Positions 51,968 through 61,213 of a stretch of 64,000 nucleotides of DNA are shown here, one piece after another. Below the pieces are notes generated by a model that worked only from the letters and a program-made list of their open reading frames with translations, made no database searches and had not been told where the DNA came from. The DNA comes from Halobacillus andaensis. Its GTDB lineage: Bacteria; Bacillota; Bacilli; Bacillales; Halobacillaceae. Within the stretch, counting starts at the first letter, position 1; each line of letters begins with the position of its first letter. The DNA is taken from contig NZ_BMEL01000002.1 in assembly GCF_014636475.1 (NCBI RefSeq), forward strand, positions 248,001 to 312,000. The letters are read 5' to 3'. The position numbers and the translations under genes were made by a program.

Positions 51968-52816
51968 GTGCGACAGAAGAAAAGTGTTGGTCAATTGTTA
52001 GGGAGAGCAGGGATAAGAATTCCTCTCATTTTATGGTCTATTGCGGTTCTATACCCGATCATTTGGATGTTTATCGGGTCTTTCAAATCGAATGGAGAAA
52101 TTTATGCAAATCCGTGGGGAATGCCCGATCAATTTAACATGGATAATTTTGTGAGTGCCTGGACCGATTTTAATATTGATACAAGTGTGTTTAACAGTTT
52201 AATTGTAACGGTGTTAGGAGCTATTCTGACGTTAGTACTAGCAATTCCAACAGCCTATGCGATTGAACGTTTAAGGTTTAGAGGGAGTCATATCTTATTT
52301 ACGGTATACATTTCAGCTATGATGATCCCGATGGTGCTAGGGTGGATCCCTTTGTTTTTCCTTTTGCAGCGGTTTAACTTATTAGATAATATTTATGGCC
52401 TGACTATGGTTTATGCTGTCAGCCAGCTCCCTTTCACCATTTTTGTTTTAACGAGCTTTATGAGCACAATCCCTAAATCCCTTGAAGAATCGGCTTCTAT
52501 GGATGGTTTATCGCCATACGGTGTGCTTTTAAAAATTATTACTCCCCTGTCCATGTCAGGGATCATTACGGTAACCATCATGAACGCCATTCAATTTTGG
52601 AATGAATACTTTATGGCATTGATCTTCCTGCAATCCGAGGGCAATTACACTCTCGCACTTGCCATTGATTATATTAGTAATGAAGCACAGTATACAAATG
52701 CTTGGGGGACGTTGTTTGCCAGTCTAACGATCGCGATTATTCCCGTAATCATTCTTTACGCGATCTTCCAGCAGCGAATAGCTAAGGGAATGACTGAAGG
52801 TGCCATAAAAGGATAA
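51968..52816 (+). CDS. Sugar ABC transporter permease (MalG/UgpE type)
   Basis: 282 residues, six helices. IPLILWSIAVLYPIIWMFIGS at the start and EAA loop EESASMDGLSPYGVLLKIITPL identify the second CUT1 permease. The start is GTG at 51968 after GAGGGGGTAAG. No ATP-binding gene follows, so the importer must borrow a shared MsmX-type ATPase encoded elsewhere. Ends at a strong terminator. Confidence 0.9.
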   Translation: MRQKKSVGQLLGRAGIRIPLILWSIAVLYPIIWMFIGSFKSNGEIYANPWGMPDQFNMDNFVSAWTDFNIDTSVFNSLIVTVLGAILTLVLAIPTAYAIERLRFRGSHILFTVYISAMMIPMVLGWIPLFFLLQRFNLLDNIYGLTMVYAVSQLPFTIFVLTSFMSTIPKSLEESASMDGLSPYGVLLKIITPLSMSGIITVTIMNAIQFWNEYFMALIFLQSEGNYTLALAIDYISNEAQYTNAWGTLFASLTIAIIPVIILYAIFQQRIAKGMTEGAIKG

Positions 52817-52841
52817 TGTTTTCCGACTCGACCACCCATTT

Positions 52842-52878
52842 AAAAAAGAAAGCGCGAAACACGCGCTTTCTTTTTTTG
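52842..52878 (+). terminator. Terminator of the murQ-ABC operon
   Basis: AAGAAAGCGCG...CGCGCTTTCTT stem flanked by A-run and T-run. Confidence 0.92.
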
Positions 52879-52902
52879 TCATATTTTGTCTTATTGCACA
52901 TT

Positions 52903-52916
52903 CGTAAGCGCTAACA
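52903..52916 (+). promoter_or_regulatory. cre-like site upstream of glgB
   Basis: CGTAAGCGCTAACA fits the cre consensus at all but the first base. It lies 55 bases before the -35 box, a position more typical of CcpA activation than repression. Confidence 0.65.
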
Positions 52917-52970
52917 TGCATTTTTCGACAAAATAACACATAATTTTCAGAACTTTTTGTAAGAAATTAA

Positions 52971-52999
52971 TTGTAATCGGTTCCGTAACATTTTATGCT
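52971..52999 (+). promoter_or_regulatory. Putative promoter of the glycogen operon
   Basis: -35 TTGTAA (52971-52976), 17-base spacer, -10 TATGCT (52994-52999). In B. subtilis glg is read by sigma-E in the mother cell; no convincing sigma-E boxes are seen here, but they cannot be excluded. Confidence 0.5.
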
Positions 53000-53032
53000 T
53001 AATAATAAGCACAGATATAAGGAGGTGATGGC

Positions 53033-54946
53033 GTGTTAAACGAGACAATTGTTGAACACGATCTCTATTTATTTCATCAAGGAAATTTGCGTTATAGCTA
53101 TCAGCTCCTCGGAGCCCACCCCCACGAAGAAAACGGCGAGGAAGGCTATCGATTTGCTGTTTGGGCACCGAATGCTGAGCAAGTAAGCGTAGTCGGGGAT
53201 TTTAACAATTGGGATGGCACCAGCCATCGGTTAAAAAAGCTAAATGAAAATGGCATATGGTATGGATTTATACCAGAGATCACAGAAGGAACGGTTTACA
53301 AGTACGAAATCTTAACACCACATGGGCATTTGAGGCTAAAAGCCGATCCCTATGGCTTTTCTAGTGAGCTGCGCCCAAATACAGCCTCAGTGACTTATCC
53401 TCTCAATCAATATTCATGGAATGACGAACAGTGGATGGACAGGCGTAAGAATATAAATATCTATGAATCTCCAATCTCTATTTATGAACTGCATTTAGGT
53501 TCTTGGAAAAATATCGAAACCGAAGTTTATTACAACTATCGGGAATATGCAGATATGGTCATTCCTTATGTTAAGGAGCTGGGTTACTCACATATCGAGC
53601 TATTGCCCATAACTGAACACCCATTTGATCGTTCTTGGGGGTACCAGACCACAGGCTACTTTGCTGCAACTTCTCGTTACGGTACACCAGATGACTTTCG
53701 TTATTTTGTTGATCAATGCCATCAAAATGGTATAGGGGTCATACTCGATTGGGTTCCTGCTCATTTTTGTAAAGACGAGCATGGATTACGAAGGTTTGAT
53801 GGAGAAGCTTTATATGAGTATCAAGATCCTATAAAGGCAGAAAAGCCTCAATGGGGAACTCTGACTTTTGATTTTGGAAGAAATGAAGTGCAAAGCTTCC
53901 TCATTTCAAATGCAATTTATTGGCTTAAAGAATTCCACTTGGACGGTCTAAGAGTAGATGCCGTTGCTAGTATGCTTTATTTAGACTTCGGTAAAGAAGA
54001 TGGCCAGTGGGAATTAAATGAATACGGTGGAAGAGAGAACTTAGAAGCCGTTGCTTTTATTAAAAAATTGAATGAAGCCATTTTTGAAGAAGTTCCTAAC
54101 ATCCTTATGATGGCGGAGGAATCGACTTCATGGCCTCAGGTAAGTTCCCCAACTTATTTAGGAGGACTTGGCTTTAACTATAAATGGAATATGGGCTGGA
54201 TGAATGACATGTTGAAGTATATCGAAATGGATCCGATTCATCGAAAGCACTATCATCATCTCATTACGTTTTCTTTTTTCTACGCTTTTTCTGAGAACTT
54301 TATTTTACCAATTTCTCATGATGAGGTTGTTCATGGGAAGAAATCTCTTTTAAACAAAATGCCGGGCGACTATTGGCAAAAATTTGCGAACTTACGAGCT
54401 TTTTTAGCTTACATGTATGCTCATCCCGGTAAAAAACTGCTCATGATGGGGACAGAGTTTGGACAATTCGATGAATGGAAAGATCTCGAAGACCTGGACT
54501 GGGAGCTGCTGGATTATGAAGCTCATGCTTCCGCTTTAGATTATGTCAAACAGCTCCACCAATTGTACAACGACATGCCGGCTTTATGGGAGCTGGATCA
54601 CGACGAACAAGGGTTTTTCTGGATAGACCCTAATAATTACGAACAAAGTATTGTTTCCTTTGCAAGGAATAGCCGTAATGATGGGGATCAGCTGATTATT
54701 GTTTGTAATTTCACTCCAGAGGTTTATCACGGCTATAAGGTGGGAGTGCCTAAAGAAGGGCATTATAAAGAGATTTTCAATAGTGATGCAACCCACTTTG
54801 GAGGTTCGGGACAGACAAACGGATTGGCTTTAGAAACGGTAAATGAACCGTGGCAAGGTCAAGACCAGCATGTAGCTATGACGATCCCCCCTCTTGCCGT
54901 TAGCTTTTTAAAAAGAACTTGTTCACCAAAGGAGGAAAATGAATGA
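53033..54946 (+). CDS. glgB: 1,4-alpha-glucan branching enzyme
   Basis: 637 residues. N-terminal CBM48 (about 20-110) and GH13_9 barrel with catalytic D309 ([10 protein letters not shown]), E362 (LMMAEEST) and D430 ([10 protein letters not shown]). Creates alpha-1,6 branches in glycogen. GTG start with a strong AAGGAGGTGA. First gene of glgB-C-D-A-P plus a GH13 hydrolase. Its stop overlaps glgC by 4 bases. Confidence 0.96.
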   Translation: MLNETIVEHDLYLFHQGNLRYSYQLLGAHPHEENGEEGYRFAVWAPNAEQVSVVGDFNNWDGTSHRLKKLNENGIWYGFIPEITEGTVYKYEILTPHGHLRLKADPYGFSSELRPNTASVTYPLNQYSWNDEQWMDRRKNINIYESPISIYELHLGSWKNIETEVYYNYREYADMVIPYVKELGYSHIELLPITEHPFDRSWGYQTTGYFAATSRYGTPDDFRYFVDQCHQNGIGVILDWVPAHFCKDEHGLRRFDGEALYEYQDPIKAEKPQWGTLTFDFGRNEVQSFLISNAIYWLKEFHLDGLRVDAVASMLYLDFGKEDGQWELNEYGGRENLEAVAFIKKLNEAIFEEVPNILMMAEESTSWPQVSSPTYLGGLGFNYKWNMGWMNDMLKYIEMDPIHRKHYHHLITFSFFYAFSENFILPISHDEVVHGKKSLLNKMPGDYWQKFANLRAFLAYMYAHPGKKLLMMGTEFGQFDEWKDLEDLDWELLDYEAHASALDYVKQLHQLYNDMPALWELDHDEQGFFWIDPNNYEQSIVSFARNSRNDGDQLIIVCNFTPEVYHGYKVGVPKEGHYKEIFNSDATHFGGSGQTNGLALETVNEPWQGQDQHVAMTIPPLAVSFLKRTCSPKEENE

Positions 54947-56106
54947 AAGGTAAAGAATGCGTAGCCATGCTCCTAGCAGGGGGGCAAGGTACAAGACTAA
55001 AATCATTAACGAAGAAAATTGCTAAACCTGCCGTGTATTTTGGCGGCAAGTATCGAATTATAGACTTTCCTCTCAGTAATTGTTCAAATTCTGGGATCGA
55101 TACCGTGGGCGTACTCACCCAATACGAACCATTAATATTAAATAACTATATTGGTATTGGGTCTGCTTGGGATCTTGATCGCAGTTATGGTGGTGTTTCT
55201 GTGCTGCCTCCATTTATGCAGTCTGAAGGCGGCGGTTGGTACACAGGAACGGCTAATGCCATTTACCGCAACATTGAATTTTTAGATCGTTATGAGCCTG
55301 AACACGTTTTAATTTTGTCTGGGGACCACATTTACAAAATGGACTATGGTGCAATGCTTGAGGAGCATATCGAGCAAGATTCTGATGCTACGATTTCCGT
55401 TATTCCTGTTTCATGGGATGAAGCCAGCCGCTTTGGGATAATGAATACAGACGATGATGGAAGAATTATAGAGTTTGATGAGAAGCCTGAGTTTCCACTT
55501 AGTAATCTGGCATCAATGGGGGTTTATATTTTTAAATGGGAAGTCTTAAAGAGATATTTACTTGAAGATGAACAGAAAGAAGGCTCTTCTCATGATTTCG
55601 GGAAAGATATTATTCCAACGATGCTTCAGGATGGAAAACATCTTCACGCCTATAAATTTGAAGGCTATTGGAAGGATGTCGGCACAGTCGACAGCTTGTG
55701 GGAAGCAAACATGGATCTTCTAAAAGATGAGCCTGGGCTAAATTTAAGTGATCATGAATGGCGGATTTATTCGAAAAATCCTAATCAGCCCGCCCAGTAT
55801 ATTGCACCGTGCGCCACAGTTAGAAATGCGCTTATTAATGAAGGCTGTCGCATTTATGGCACGGTTGATACGTCCGTTATTTTCTACGGTGTGCATGTGG
55901 AAGATAGTGCGGTCGTAAAAGATTCAGTAATTATGCCAAACGTAAAAATAGGGAAAAATGTAAAAATTCATCGCGCCATTATCTCTGAAGGCAGCGTTAT
56001 TGAAGATAATGCTGTGATCGGAGACGCAAGCCCGGATAGTCAAATTACGTTAGTGGCTGAAGAAGGCAGTGTAATGGCGTCAAGTTATGCCACGATTATT
56101 AAGTAA
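54943..56106 (+). CDS. glgC: Glucose-1-phosphate adenylyltransferase, catalytic subunit
   Basis: 387 residues. Nucleotide-binding [46 protein letters not shown] and a C-terminal left-handed beta-helix. Makes ADP-glucose from Glc-1-P and ATP, the committed step of glycogen synthesis. Translationally coupled to glgB and 11 bases from glgD. Firmicute GlgC usually works with GlgD. Confidence 0.96.
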   Translation: MKGKECVAMLLAGGQGTRLKSLTKKIAKPAVYFGGKYRIIDFPLSNCSNSGIDTVGVLTQYEPLILNNYIGIGSAWDLDRSYGGVSVLPPFMQSEGGGWYTGTANAIYRNIEFLDRYEPEHVLILSGDHIYKMDYGAMLEEHIEQDSDATISVIPVSWDEASRFGIMNTDDDGRIIEFDEKPEFPLSNLASMGVYIFKWEVLKRYLLEDEQKEGSSHDFGKDIIPTMLQDGKHLHAYKFEGYWKDVGTVDSLWEANMDLLKDEPGLNLSDHEWRIYSKNPNQPAQYIAPCATVRNALINEGCRIYGTVDTSVIFYGVHVEDSAVVKDSVIMPNVKIGKNVKIHRAIISEGSVIEDNAVIGDASPDSQITLVAEEGSVMASSYATIIK

Positions 56107-56117
56107 GGGGTGACGAT

Positions 56118-57224
56118 ATGGACCGTATTGCCGGAATAATAAACCTTGATCATGAACAAGATCTGCTAGATGAACTAACTTATTTTAGATGCGGAGCAGC
56201 CGTTCCTTTTGCTGGCCGCTATCGCATGATAGATTTTACTATATCTAATATGACCAACTCCCGCATGGAATCTGTTGCTGTATTTGCGCGGCGGAAGTAT
56301 CGTTCTCTTATGGATCATCTAGAGCAAGGGAAAGCATGGGATTTGGACAGAAAACGCGGCGGATTATTTATCTTACCGCCTGACTGGAATGACCCCACAG
56401 ATCTTTCTAGAGGAGATTTACAGCATTTTCATAATAATATCGATTTCATTAAGAGAACACTAGCCGATTACATTGTTGTCTCAGGATCGCAGAACATTTG
56501 TAATATTAACTACCGTGATGTATTAGAGTCTCATAAAGAGTCAGGGGCAGATGTAACGGTCGTTTATAAGAAAGTACGTGATCTTCAGCCGGAGCATAAC
56601 TTAGCTCATAAATTAACGATTGACGATAGCAATCGAGTGGTTTCGATTCATAATGACCAACAAAGTTCCAACGTGTACATGGATATGTATATCGTTGAAA
56701 AAGACTACCTCTACTATTTAGTTGAAAATTGTATTGCTCACGGATGTTCTCACTTTTTCCTTGATGGAATTAAAGGGAGACTGCCTGACATTCATATCAA
56801 TGCCTATGAATATGAAGGAAGTCATGCCTTGATTAACTCCGTGGAGAGTTATTACCGCAACAGCAAGAAATTGTTAAACCGTTCAGCTCATGATGAGTTG
56901 TTTAAAGAACAATCACCAGTCTATACAAAAATTAAAAATGAGGCACCTTCAAAATACGCCCGTTCTTCTAATGTGACAAATACGCTTGTAGCCAACGGCT
57001 GCGTTGTCGGCGGTCACATTGAAGACAGCATTCTATTTCGAGGGGTGAAGGTAGGAAAGGGAGCAGTCATTAAGAACTCAATAATTATGCAAAGATGTGA
57101 AATCGAAGAGAACGCGGTTTTAGAGAACGTGATTCTTGATAAAGATTGTACGATTTCGTCCGGGCGCACACTTATAGGCGCTCCTGAAAAGCCTTTTGTC
57201 GTTGCGAAAAGTAAAACGATGTAA
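56118..57224 (+). CDS. glgD: Glucose-1-phosphate adenylyltransferase, regulatory subunit
   Basis: 368 residues, homologous to GlgC but with the nucleotide-binding loop altered: IINLDHEQDLLDEL replaces the GGxGxRL motif, so it is probably non-catalytic and raises GlgC activity as in Geobacillus and Bacillus. GRYRMIDFTISNMTNSRM and the beta-helix C-terminus are retained. GGGGTGACGAT precedes the ATG. Confidence 0.94.
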   Translation: MDRIAGIINLDHEQDLLDELTYFRCGAAVPFAGRYRMIDFTISNMTNSRMESVAVFARRKYRSLMDHLEQGKAWDLDRKRGGLFILPPDWNDPTDLSRGDLQHFHNNIDFIKRTLADYIVVSGSQNICNINYRDVLESHKESGADVTVVYKKVRDLQPEHNLAHKLTIDDSNRVVSIHNDQQSSNVYMDMYIVEKDYLYYLVENCIAHGCSHFFLDGIKGRLPDIHINAYEYEGSHALINSVESYYRNSKKLLNRSAHDELFKEQSPVYTKIKNEAPSKYARSSNVTNTLVANGCVVGGHIEDSILFRGVKVGKGAVIKNSIIMQRCEIEENAVLENVILDKDCTISSGRTLIGAPEKPFVVAKSKTM

Positions 57225-57236
57225 ATATGATAAAGG

Positions 57237-57273
57237 AGGCTGTCTGAACGTACGTTTCTGGCAGCCTTTTTTG
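57237..57273 (+). terminator. Internal terminator or attenuator between glgD and glgA
   Basis: AGGCTG/CAGCCT stem with partial inner pairing, then TTTTTTGTTT, in the only sizeable gap (77 bases) of the glg cluster. It would lower expression of glgA, glgP and the GH13 gene relative to glgBCD. Confidence 0.75.
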
Positions 57274-57301
57274 TTTAATGTGAAAAAGGAGATGAAAATG
57301 G

Positions 57302-58732
57302 ATGAATGTATTAATGGTTGGATCTGAATGTACACCTTTTATTAAAACTGGAGGGCTGGCCGACGTTTTAGGTTCTTTGCCGCATGCCTTGAAGGAAGAG
57401 GGACATGATGTTCGAGTTGTTCTTCCAAAGTATGAAACGATGAGTGATGATTGGAAAGTTCAACTTGAGACCATTCATACCTTTAATGTTGAACTTGGCT
57501 GGCGCAATCAATATGCAGGTGTGCAATACATTGAACACAATGGAATTCATGTCTATTTTATTGATAACGAATATTATTTTAAACGTTCCAATTTGTATGG
57601 ATATGATGATGAAGCTGAGCGTTTCGTCTTTTTTAACAAAGCGATTATGGAAATGATACGAAAAATGGATTGGAAGCCTGACGTTCTTCACTGCCACGAT
57701 TGGCAAGCGGGATTAATTCCGGTTTTACTGCATACGCACTACGGAAACGATCCTTTATTCCAAGATATGAAGACTGTTTTTACCATTCACAATTTAAAGT
57801 ATCAAGGAATTTATCCTGATGACGTTTTATATGATTTACTTGGCTTCGACGAGAATATGATGACTACAGGAGGGTTAGAATTTTTCGGGAACATCAATTT
57901 CATGAAAGGTGCCCTTAATTTTGCTGACCATATTACAACAGTTAGTAAAACTTATGCAAATGAGATTCAAACTCCTTATTATGGGGAAAACCTAGATGGA
58001 GTACTTAGGGAAAGATCAGACAAATTGTCAGGTATTGTAAACGGGATTGATAATCAAGCGTTTAACCCGATGAAGGATGAGAGTTTGCCCTTTCCTTTTA
58101 GAACCTCGCTTTTGAAAAAATCACAAAACAAAATGTGGCTGCAAGAAAAGCTTGGCTTGCCTGTACGTAAAGATGTCCCAATGATTGGAATCGTTTCCCG
58201 TCTAGTTGAACAGAAGGGATTCGATCTAGTTGGAAGAGTCCTAGAGGATTTGCTAGATCAAGAGGATGTTCAAATCGTTGTTCTAGGAACAGGGGAAGCT
58301 GAGTATGAACACATGCTCCAATGGGCACAATCCAAGTATCCGGATAAGTTGTCCGCGAATATCATGTTTAGTGAAGATTTATCTCGTCAGATCTATGGAG
58401 CAAGCGATCTATTTTTAATGCCGTCGCGTTTTGAACCTTGTGGTATCGGTCAGCTTATAGCCCTTCGCTACTTGTCTGCTCCTATCGTTCGCGAGACAGG
58501 TGGTCTAGCCGATACGGTGCAATCATTTGACGAGAAAACAGGAGAAGGAAACGGATTTACATTTACTAACTATAATGCCCACGATATGTTGTTCACAATT
58601 CGCCGTGCCATATCATTTTATCAAGATACAGAGTGTTGGAAACAGCTTGTTAAAAATATGGCTAAAAGTCAGTATCCGTGGAAATATTCCGCCAATCGTT
58701 ACAGTGAATTGTATGAAGCAGCATTAGAGTAG
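57302..58732 (+). CDS. glgA: Glycogen synthase (ADP-glucose)
   Basis: 476 residues, GT5 family. KTGGLADV at 15-22 binds ADP-glucose; HCHDWQAGLIPVLLHTHY, VNGIDNQAFNP and MPSRFEPCGIGQLIALRY are all present. Extends alpha-1,4 chains. The AAGGAG at 57286 is 10 bases before the ATG; an out-of-frame ATG at 57298 is not used. Confidence 0.96.
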   Translation: MNVLMVGSECTPFIKTGGLADVLGSLPHALKEEGHDVRVVLPKYETMSDDWKVQLETIHTFNVELGWRNQYAGVQYIEHNGIHVYFIDNEYYFKRSNLYGYDDEAERFVFFNKAIMEMIRKMDWKPDVLHCHDWQAGLIPVLLHTHYGNDPLFQDMKTVFTIHNLKYQGIYPDDVLYDLLGFDENMMTTGGLEFFGNINFMKGALNFADHITTVSKTYANEIQTPYYGENLDGVLRERSDKLSGIVNGIDNQAFNPMKDESLPFPFRTSLLKKSQNKMWLQEKLGLPVRKDVPMIGIVSRLVEQKGFDLVGRVLEDLLDQEDVQIVVLGTGEAEYEHMLQWAQSKYPDKLSANIMFSEDLSRQIYGASDLFLMPSRFEPCGIGQLIALRYLSAPIVRETGGLADTVQSFDEKTGEGNGFTFTNYNAHDMLFTIRRAISFYQDTECWKQLVKNMAKSQYPWKYSANRYSELYEAALE

Positions 58733-58753
58733 GCGCGAAGGGGAGGACACCCT

Positions 58754-61192
58754 ATGTTCAGCAATAAAGAAGATTTTAAGCAGGCGTTTTCTGAGAGACT
58801 GCAAACCGATTTAGGTAAGAAAGTAGAATCAGCCTCAGAGGTTGATGCTTATCGTGCCCTTGGTTCGCTGGTAAAAGATGAAATGAACCGAAATTGGTTG
58901 AAAACCGCGAGACAGTATGAGGAGAGTAAAGAAAAGCAAGTGTATTACTTCTCCATGGAATTTCTAATTGGACGTTTACTAGGGAACAATCTATTAAACA
59001 TGCAATTGTTATCTCTAGTAAAAGAAGGTTTGGAGGAACTTGGCTTTTCTTTAACAGAGTTAGAAGAAGAAGAAAACGATGCTGGTTTAGGAAATGGAGG
59101 ACTGGGCCGCTTGGCTGCCTGTTTCCTGGATTCACTGGCGTCTCTTGGTTACGCTGGACATGGGTATGGCATTCGCTATAAATATGGGATGTTTGATCAA
59201 AGAATAATTGACGGTTATCAAGTTGAACTGCCGGACCGCTGGTTGGCGAGAGAATTTGTTTGGGAAGTGCGCCGCCCGGATGAAGCAGTGGAAGTTCGGT
59301 TTGGTGGAGAGGTAGATATGGTAAGGACCAAAGCCGGCCGCCTCGAATGTCATCATGATCATTATGAGCAGGTACGCGCCATTCCATATGACGTGCCTGT
59401 AGTAGGTTATGGCAATGACACTGTCAATACGTTAAGGCTTTGGTCAGCTGAAGCTACAGATCATGATACGCTAGTAAAAGCTTCAAAAGATGATGATTTT
59501 AATAATTTTCTTGAGCATAAGCGTTCTTTAGAAGAAATCTCAGAATTTCTATACCCTGATGACTCCCATGAGGATGGGAAAAGGCTCCGCTTAAAGCAAG
59601 AATACTTTCTTGTTTCTGCCGGTGTACAGAGTGCTGTTCGTAATTTTGAACGGTTAAACCTACCTTTGGCATCGTTCCCAGAGCATGCTGCTTTACACAT
59701 CAACGATACCCACCCTGCCCTCGTAATACCTGAGTTAATGCGTATATTAATGGATGACCATGGATTGGGCTGGGAAGAGGCATGGGAAATCACGCAGGCT
59801 TCAGTTTCCTACACGAATCACACCACACTAAGTGAAGCTTTAGAGACATGGCCGGTAGGATTGGTTCGATCACTCCTCCCCCGCATTTATATGATTATAG
59901 ATGAAATTAACGAAAGGTTTTGTCAATCTCTGTGGGAGAAACACCCAGGAGATTTTGACCGCATCGCAAGTCTTGCCATTGTAGCGGACGGCTTTGTAAA
60001 AATGGCTCACCTATCAATTGTAGGGAGTCATAGCATAAATGGAGTTGCGAAGCTTCATACGGATATTTTAAAGAAACGGGAAATGAAAATTTTTTACGAT
60101 ACATTCCCTGAGCGGTTCAATAATAAAACAAATGGAATTACACATAGACGCTGGCTGTTGCATTCTAACGAACCTTTGTCGAAGCTGATTACAGATTCAA
60201 TCGGAGATCAATGGATCCAAGAACCTGAACGACTGGAAGACCTGATGCAATTTAAAAGTGATCGTTCCTTTCTTAAAGAATTAAATGGGATTAAACAGCA
60301 AAAGAAGGAAGAACTAGCTGATTTTATCAAAGGGTATGCAGGTATACAAATCGACCCTGCCTCCATCTTTGACGTTCAAATTAAACGTCTGCATGGGTAT
60401 AAGCGGCAATTGTTAAATGCTTTGCACATTATGCACTTATATAATCAATTAAAAACCGACCGCCGCTATAAAATGACACCGCGTACATTTATTTTTGGGG
60501 CGAAAGCTGCACCGAGCTATCATTTTGCCAAAAAGGTTATAAAGCTGATTCATACCGTAGCTGATGTGGTAAACAATGATCCAGCTGTTAATAATCAAAT
60601 GAAGGTGGTCTTCCTGCCGAACTACTCTGTATCTCTCGCTGAAAAGATTATTCCTGCTACAAATATCAGTGAACAAATTTCTACGGCTAGTAAAGAGGCA
60701 TCAGGTACAGGTAATATGAAATTCATGATGAATGGAGCTCTTACTTTAGGAACGATGGATGGAGCAAACGTGGAAATTCACGAGCTCGTCGGAGATGACC
60801 ATATTTATACGTTTGGGTTAAGCTCTGATGAAGTACTGGAATACTATAAAAACGGCCATTACTCCTCGCGACAAGTTTATGAGCAAGATGATCGGGTCAG
60901 GCATACTCTTGATCAACTCATACATTACAGCCCGTTCTCAAAAGGGGAAACGGAGTTTCAGGATATCTATGATAATTTAATTACATTTAATGATGAATAT
61001 TTTGTGTTAAAGGATTTTGCCAGTTACATTGATACGCAAGCTAGGATTGGTAAAGATTATAAGGATGTTAATCTCTGGAATAAGAAGAGCCTCATCAATA
61101 TTGCACGCTCAGGTAAGTTTTCTAGCGATCGTACCATTCAAGAATATGCCTCTGATATTTGGAAGATTCAACCTACTGGCATACTGAAATAA
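58754..61192 (+). CDS. glgP: Glycogen phosphorylase
   Basis: 812 residues, GT35. LGNGGLGRLAACFLDSLASL, HINDTHPALVIPELMRIL, and EASGTGNMKFMMNGALTLG with the PLP lysine. Releases glucose-1-phosphate from glycogen. Starts 21 bases after glgA behind GGGGAGGAC. Balances GlgA in the same transcript. Confidence 0.96.
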   Translation: MFSNKEDFKQAFSERLQTDLGKKVESASEVDAYRALGSLVKDEMNRNWLKTARQYEESKEKQVYYFSMEFLIGRLLGNNLLNMQLLSLVKEGLEELGFSLTELEEEENDAGLGNGGLGRLAACFLDSLASLGYAGHGYGIRYKYGMFDQRIIDGYQVELPDRWLAREFVWEVRRPDEAVEVRFGGEVDMVRTKAGRLECHHDHYEQVRAIPYDVPVVGYGNDTVNTLRLWSAEATDHDTLVKASKDDDFNNFLEHKRSLEEISEFLYPDDSHEDGKRLRLKQEYFLVSAGVQSAVRNFERLNLPLASFPEHAALHINDTHPALVIPELMRILMDDHGLGWEEAWEITQASVSYTNHTTLSEALETWPVGLVRSLLPRIYMIIDEINERFCQSLWEKHPGDFDRIASLAIVADGFVKMAHLSIVGSHSINGVAKLHTDILKKREMKIFYDTFPERFNNKTNGITHRRWLLHSNEPLSKLITDSIGDQWIQEPERLEDLMQFKSDRSFLKELNGIKQQKKEELADFIKGYAGIQIDPASIFDVQIKRLHGYKRQLLNALHIMHLYNQLKTDRRYKMTPRTFIFGAKAAPSYHFAKKVIKLIHTVADVVNNDPAVNNQMKVVFLPNYSVSLAEKIIPATNISEQISTASKEASGTGNMKFMMNGALTLGTMDGANVEIHELVGDDHIYTFGLSSDEVLEYYKNGHYSSRQVYEQDDRVRHTLDQLIHYSPFSKGETEFQDIYDNLITFNDEYFVLKDFASYIDTQARIGKDYKDVNLWNKKSLINIARSGKFSSDRTIQEYASDIWKIQPTGILK

Positions 61193-61213
61193 GACGTAAA
61201 AGGAGGACTTCTT

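Noticed and set aside
59132-59387. Long antisense ORFs within glgP, including a 203-codon one from 58776
   Set aside because: Shadows of a gene with complete family motifs; no binding site and atypical composition.
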